A stretch of DNA of 64,000 bases from Bedellia somnulentella (taxonomy: Eukaryota > Arthropoda > Insecta > Lepidoptera > Bedelliidae): assembly GCA_963576735.1 (NCBI GenBank), contig OY755180.1, positions 19,186,678 through 19,250,677 of the forward strand, in the 5' to 3' direction. Below are positions 58,529 to 64,000 of this stretch, piece by piece (position 1 is the stretch's first letter; each line of letters starts with the position of its first letter). A program made the position numbers and the translations under genes. The notes under the pieces were generated by a model that did no database searches, had not been told where the DNA came from, and saw nothing but the letters and a program-made list of their open reading frames with translations.

Positions 58529-61500
58529 TCACTTTACGAAATTGTTGTCGCTGTTATTGTTTGCCACAACGACTGGCCTTAAACGGTTAGCGTAGACTAA
58601 TTGATTTTTACCTGATTTCCTTATTACATAATTATGGTTAAAACCGACCCTGACAATCTGGAAGGGGCCTTCCCACTTCGCGTCTAGATTGTTGGGATTC
58701 GGTATTCGCAACATGACTTTATCGTTCAGATGGAAATCGGCAATGTTTTTAATATTACTATCGTATCTTGTTTTTGCTTTCTCTTTCATATAGTCTACAT
58801 TTTCGCGGGCTAGGTCTCTTGAGATTTTAATTCGTTCTAATAAGTCTTTGAGGTAGTCGGCGGAGGTGTACTCATTAATATCCTTTATGTTATACAAGTT
58901 TCTTGGTTTGTAACCAAAAAGTAATTCGTGAGGTGTAAACCCAGTAGATTGGTTAGTGGAAGTGTTATGGACCATGATAGCGAGAGGTATGATTTGATCC
59001 CAATTATAATTCTTTCGATTGTGATACATTCTAATATGATCTCGTAATACTGCGTGGAATCTTTCAAGAGCTCCGTTAGTTTGAGGGTGGTATGCTGTAC
59101 TAAGGGTATGGTTACAATTCAATATTTTCATTAAGTCTTTAATTAATGAGTTTACAAATTCTCCACCTCTATCAGAATGGAATCTCTTAGGAACACCAAA
59201 GTGTTGGCAAAATTTAAGTAATCCTATTGCGATTGAGCTTGGTTGCTTGTCTGGAATGGGATATGCTTGAACGAATCTAGTTAGATCGTCTTGAAGAGTT
59301 AAAATATATTTATTTTGATCTTTGGTTATATCGGAATATGATACGAGATCTATAGTGACTCGTTCGAAGGGTTCAGTGGGGGCTGAAGTGATAACCATTG
59401 GGGCTTTGTAAGTTTTTCTTTGAACTTTATTCCTTTGACATGTGTTACAATTTTCGACATATGTTTTTATTTGTTCACACATGCCTTTCCAAAAATAAAG
59501 ATCTCTTATCTTTTTTGTTGTTTCGACTATTCCTCTATGACCTGCGAGGGGATCGTCATGAAATTGTTTCAAGATATTTGGAATGTCATCAGATGCGGGG
59601 GTTGTTACTTTATTTTCACATATGGTGATTTCACAGCCATAATAATCAGCCAGATAAGAAGTTATGTGAAGCTGTTCTTTTCCTTGCATTTTGCAAGTTT
59701 TATCATTTTTTAGGCAAGGGACATAAAGAGATTTAATATCGTTATTTTGGAGACAGTGTAATAGGGATTTGAAATAGCATTCTGAGTTCCATGGGTCGAA
59801 GTGAGTGGGTCTTGTATAAGAAAATATAATATTCTGATTAAAGTGAGATGTTAGAGAATCGAATTCGTATAGGTTTTTGTTTCTATCGAGAAATGGTTTC
59901 GGTTGGGAACATATAGCTAATGCTTGTTTATATAAATCGTTACTTTCGGATAGAGAACAAGATACCGGAATATAAATATCTTTGTGACGAGTATCTAACA
60001 ATTGATCAGGAGAGAATTTAATGTTTTTTGGATCAAAGTTATCTAATGAAAGGGAAACGAAGTATTCGTAGTTTATTTGTAAATAGTCGTCGCTTTGTTG
60101 GTTTTGAGAGGTGCTAGGAATGGCATTAGTATGAAGAATGGTATTTTGTGGAGGTCTAGAAAGTGCGTCAGCGTTTGTATTATTTTTTCCAGCTTTATGA
60201 ACGATTTGATAATCGTATGCTTCTAGTTTGAGACGCCAGCGAGCTAAGCGACTGCCGGGGTCTTTGATTGAGAACAACCATATGAGTGGTTTGTGGTCGG
60301 TGACGACCGTGAATCTTCTGCCAAATAGATAAGGACGGTAATGTTTTACTGCTTCGACTATTGCAAGGAGTTCGCGTTCGATTGCGGAGTAATTAGTTTC
60401 AGCTTTATTAAGAGTACGGGAGTAGTATGCGATTGGTAAATCTTTACCTATTTCACCTTGTGAGAGAACAGCGCCTATAGCATATAGTGAGGCATCTGTT
60501 GTGAGGACAAATTCCTTCTCGAAGTTGGGGTATTGTAAGATCGGTGGGTTTGTTAAAAGTTTTTTACTCTCTTCGAAACAGTCTTGGTGAATCTTGGACC
60601 ATATAAAAGGTACATCCTTTTTAAGGAGAAGAGTTAGGGGTTTCGTAATATTGCTAAAGTTTGGGATAAATCTGCGATAGTAACCTGTAAGGCCAAGGAA
60701 AGATTTAATATCTTTACAATTTTTCGGTGTAGGGAAATTGATCACAGCTGATATTTTATCTGGGTTTGGTTTAACGCCTTCACTAGTTATGATATGACCA
60801 AGATAAGCGACTTCATGCCGCATGAATTCACATTTGTCTGGTTGGATTTTTAATTGGAATTTTCTAAGACGACTGAAAATTTCACGGAGTTTTTCTTCAT
60901 GCTCTTGAATGCTAGATGCAAAGCACACTATGTCATCTAAATACACAAAGCACCGTTCTCCTTGTAAACCGTAGAGCACAGAGTCCATAACTCTTTGAAA
61001 TGTTGCAGGAGCATTTTTGAGGCCAAAGGGCATTCGTTTGAATTCAAAATGCCCGTACGGAGTGTTGAATGCTGTCTTCGAAATGTCAGAGGGATTAACT
61101 TCTAATTGATGGAAGCCTGACGCCAAATCGAGCGTAGAAAAGTACTTTGAATGACCTAGTTTATCTAAGATGTCCGTAATATTTGGTAATGGGTAGCTAT
61201 CCCCGATAGTAATGTCATTAAGTTTGCGATAATCGATGACTAGACGCCATTTTTGTTTACCGGATGCGTCTAATTTCTTCGGGACGACCCATATAGGACT
61301 ACTCCACGGAGAAGAGCTAGGCTGTATTATATTTTGTTCGAGCATTTTATTAACCTGAGTTTTTACTTCTTCTTCATGGACTTTTGGGAAGCGGTATGTT
61401 TTCGAGTGAATTGGGATTTGAGAAGTTGTAGGTATTGAGTGTTTGGTGTGATTACTAAACGATAGTGGATCACCTTCTACATAGAATATATCTGAGAATT

Positions 61501-62624
61501 CTTCTACAATTCTCATTAGAGAGGATTTTTCTTCCGAGTTCAAATGTTCGTTCCTTATAAGATTTGAAACTACATTTTTCCTATTGGGATTTGAAGCAAT
61601 TGGATTCGCATTACTACTTTCGGTAATGTTATAGTAATTTATTTGTGCCGTATTTAAATAAATGGAGTGGCTTCCATTATTGGAGTATCTATTGTTACAT
61701 CGTTGTCGGTTATATTGAGGCAGGTTATTAAAAATGTATTATTTCGAACCTCAACTAATGATTCAGGTATAAGGATGCCTTCTGCTAGGCTTTGTTTTTT
61801 TATGAGTGCGGTTCCCGAGTCCATTGTGTTTGTATTGCACATTATTACTGTTTCCGATCGGCTATTCAGACTGTGTTCTAAGGTTGAGCAATTGTGTTCA
61901 TTTAAGTAGTGCAACCGATAAGTTTTATCTTTAATGTGCATAGTTTTTGATTTAATGTATAACTTGGTATTGAAATAGGATAGAAAATCATTACCTAGAA
62001 TTCCGTCTGCTTTTATATTAATATCCGCAACGTGGAATTTGAATTGTGGGAAATTATCTAAAGATATTTTGGCTGTTCCGTAGCTCCTAATTGAGTTTTG
62101 TCCTGAAGATATACCCATAATGGATATGATTTCGGAGTTATCAATTTTAGAGGACCATATTTTGTTTTTTTGCATAACAGAAATAGCGGCGCCTGTGTCT
62201 ACGAGTAGCGTTACTGGTTGTCCGTCTATGTGGAGAGTACAGTGCAATAAATTTTCGGGAGGCACGTTTTCTATTAAAGATATTGTATATTCCGTTAGTT
62301 TAATTTCGGGTGTTTTATTTATTTTCTTAGTTTTAGAACGGCATTTTTTTATTTTGCGTTGTTTGTTTGATTTAGTATTTGTTTTTTGAGACGATTGAGT
62401 CGATTGAGACGATTGAGTCGATTGAGTCGATTGAGACGATTGAGACGATTGAGACGATTGAGACGATTGAGACGATTGAGACGATTGAGGCGATTGAGAC
62501 GATTGAGTCGATTGAGACGATTGAGGCGATTGAGACGATTGAGGCGATTGAGGCGATTGAGACGATTGAGTCGATTGGTGGTTCGTTTGCGTACTTGCAT
62601 CTGCTTTTAATTTAATTGGAGGTG
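58529..62624 (-). pseudogene. pol: pol, frameshifted, unit 7
   Basis: Same one-base loss as units 1 and 3 (A run at 61656-61658). It has a private His to Tyr change near the C-terminus (QLVYANR). RT, RNase H and integrase motifs are intact in the downstream frame. Confidence 0.87.
62388..62576 (-). repeat. 9-bp minisatellite, 21 units, unit 7
   Basis: Equals the unit 1/3 map minus one T-type unit in the early run, which fits slippage by one repeat. Confidence 0.92.
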
Positions 62625-63560
62625 GTTTAACTCCTCCACAGGGAATGAGCTGTTTGTCTCGGCCGTGGAATCGCTCGTGTTCCCGACCTCGAATAAGTTT
62701 AAATTATTGACTCTTGCAGTTGATTGGTTGTTTGGCTGCATCGAGTTTCTATATGCCCTTTTTCGGCATTCGCTAATGAGATGCCCCATATTTTTGCAGT
62801 AACTACATATTTTTGTGGGGAAATTCCCATTAGATTGATTGTGTACTGGGACTTGAAGCCTAGAGTTTGTTGATGAATTATTGGGTACTGAGGGCCTGTA
62901 ATTTGATTTGAATGGTGGTCTCAGCCCGGTATTAATTGAAATCGGTCGGTTTGTTTTGAAAAGTGATTGCCTAGCACCGTTCATCTTTCGTATCTTATCC
63001 TCTTGGATAGCAAAATTAGCGGCATCTGACAAGTTCGAAAAGTCCCTAGTTCTTAACATAGTGCCGATATCGGAACTGAGTCCGTTTACAAAAACATTAA
63101 GGGCGGTTTCTTCCGTAGAAGCTTTACGACCGGCTAACGTTGCATCGTTTATTTCGCCTGCGAGCTTCTCAATTATTTTAGACCTACATAGGTCGACGCG
63201 GTGGAAATAATCGGTGATTGATTCCGCCGGTTTTTGGAACATACTCTGTAGTTCTATGCTAATATGTGAGATGGTTTTCACATTAGAGAATCTACTAATT
63301 AAGAATTGCTTTAGAATGTCCCAGTTTTCAAAAGTTCGAATATGTACATCGGAAGCATTATGCCCTATAATTTTATTTAAAGTAAGTACTAGCAGTATTT
63401 CCTTTTTATCTTCGCTTGCTAAGGAAAACGCCGTGTCACAAGATCGAACAAATCTATAGATTTGTTCCGGGTTAGAAGTATCGAAAGTGGGAATTAATTG
63501 AGTTAAGGTTCCCAAATCGAAATTGGACATGAATAGTTTTGATTCGTTAGAGTTCGGCAT
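62607..63560 (-). CDS. gag: gag, unit 7
   Basis: 317 residues, identical to unit 1 (Phe variant). Leader donor at 63705, primer site 63850-63867. Confidence 0.9.
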   Translation of the reverse strand: MPNSNESKLFMSNFDLGTLTQLIPTFDTSNPEQIYRFVRSCDTAFSLASEDKKEILLVLTLNKIIGHNASDVHIRTFENWDILKQFLISRFSNVKTISHISIELQSMFQKPAESITDYFHRVDLCRSKIIEKLAGEINDATLAGRKASTEETALNVFVNGLSSDIGTMLRTRDFSNLSDAANFAIQEDKIRKMNGARQSLFKTNRPISINTGLRPPFKSNYRPSVPNNSSTNSRLQVPVHNQSNGNFPTKICSYCKNMGHLISECRKRAYRNSMQPNNQSTARVNNLNLFEVGNTSDSTAETNSSFPVEELNHLQLN

Positions 63561-63871
63561 TGTTATTAATTTAAATGAGGCTGTTGAAAATAGGAATTAA
63601 AGGATGTGTAACAAAAAAAAATATATAAATATATAGAGATTTAGTAGATTTTGATAAATATATTAAAACGTTGGAAGGATTAGGAATAGAGCAAACTTTA
63701 CTCACCAGAGCACCAACATGGAAAAAAACATAGTCACGAAAGTAGCAGGTTCGGCAGCTCCTCTTGAAGTCCCAGGGACACCGTTAATTATTAATTTTAA
63801 TCAACGTTACGAAGCTGACTTTACTTCACTTTACTTGCAAAGATGCTTTATCCTACCGACTGCGCCAAATT

Positions 63872-64000
63872 TGTTAGGTGGTCAGTGGTGAACAAGTCTT
63901 TTTAAAAAGATATATTTATTTAAAGTTACAAAGTTACACTTATGAAATAGAATTAAGATATAGAAATAGACTTAGAAATAACGATACAGTGAGTCTACGT
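63872..64000 (-). repeat. LTR8, partial (129 bp)
   Basis: The start of the eighth LTR matches the others, with A at the base where LTR1 has G, and includes the poly(A) signal at 63915-63920. Whether this is the right end of the array or another unit follows cannot be seen. Confidence 0.88.

Larger units (their letters stand above)
6580..64000 (-). mobile_element. tandem array of an errantivirus-type LTR element
   Basis: Seven complete units and the start of the next LTR follow head to tail. LTR starts are at 6580, 14750, 22921, 31091, 39238, 47419, 55608 and 63872, giving periods of 8170, 8171, 8170, 8147, 8181, 8189 and 8264 bp. No host sequence lies between units and each pair shares one LTR. 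The period differences are accounted for by minisatellite length, a T-run, single-base pol indels, a 6-bp deletion in unit 4 and a 102-bp gain in unit 7. Known routes to such arrays are unequal crossing over between LTRs or insertion of a rolling-circle concatemer. Confidence 0.95.
55608..64000 (-). mobile_element. retroelement unit 7 (LTR7 to LTR8, cut by window end)
   Basis: All internal parts are inside the window; the right LTR is cut after 129 bp. It carries the shared pol frameshift and a short retroposed insertion in the small ORF. Confidence 0.92.

Noticed and set aside
6580..64000. Array as a pure assembly duplication
   Set aside because: Not excluded, but unit-specific lesions, different minisatellite maps and the nested insertion in unit 7 show that the copies are distinct sequences.

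Overview
The window is eukaryotic, AT-rich insect DNA, most likely from a moth or butterfly (Lepidoptera). The host part (1-6579) carries interspersed repeats that look lepidopteran, small GT-AG introns, and a THAP/P-transposase relic. No bacterial-type operons, rRNA, tRNA or CRISPR features were seen.

Region 1-6579 is host flank. It contains a long interspersed repeat (about 180-715), a second compact repeat (about 1135-1310), three decayed copies of a third family (about 3367, 4135 and 6275), a short terminal exon of an unidentified minus-strand gene (2463-2615, possibly preceded by a 24-nt exon), and a broken minus-strand gene (4543-5893). The broken gene joins a THAP DNA-binding domain directly to the C-terminal part of a P-element/THAP9-like transposase and lacks the catalytic core. 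A short GC-rich block (about 6495-6579) abuts the array.

Region 6580-64000 is a head-to-tail array of one env-bearing Ty3/gypsy-type LTR retroelement (insect errantivirus type). All copies are on the minus strand, with a repeat period of 8.15-8.26 kb. Seven full units are present, and the LTR that starts the next one runs off the window. Neighbouring units share a single 604-605 bp LTR (TGTTA...TAACA) with no host DNA between them. Read on the minus strand, each unit is LTR, a tRNA-Ser-type primer site, a leader with a strong splice donor, gag, a 9-bp minisatellite, pol in the -1 frame, a small membrane-protein ORF, env, polypurine tract, LTR.

Gag and Pol would come from unspliced RNA, Pol through -1 frameshifting at a candidate GTTAAAC site. 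Env would come from spliced RNA: the leader donor joins in phase to an acceptor before env and gives it a hydrophobic N-terminus. A second acceptor in the same phase lies directly before the small ORF. That predicts a second spliced product, an Asn-rich single-pass membrane protein, which I do not recognise from described errantiviruses.

The copies are nearly identical but not the same. Copies 1, 3 and 7 share a pol frameshift, copy 2 has a stop codon in reverse transcriptase, copies 5 and 6 share a changed RT motif residue, and copy 7 carries a 91-bp LINE/SINE-like insertion with an 11-bp target duplication. Copy 4 alone has all frames open with no obvious motif loss. Shared lesions and shuffled variants indicate growth by DNA-level duplication and exchange, not seven independent insertions.
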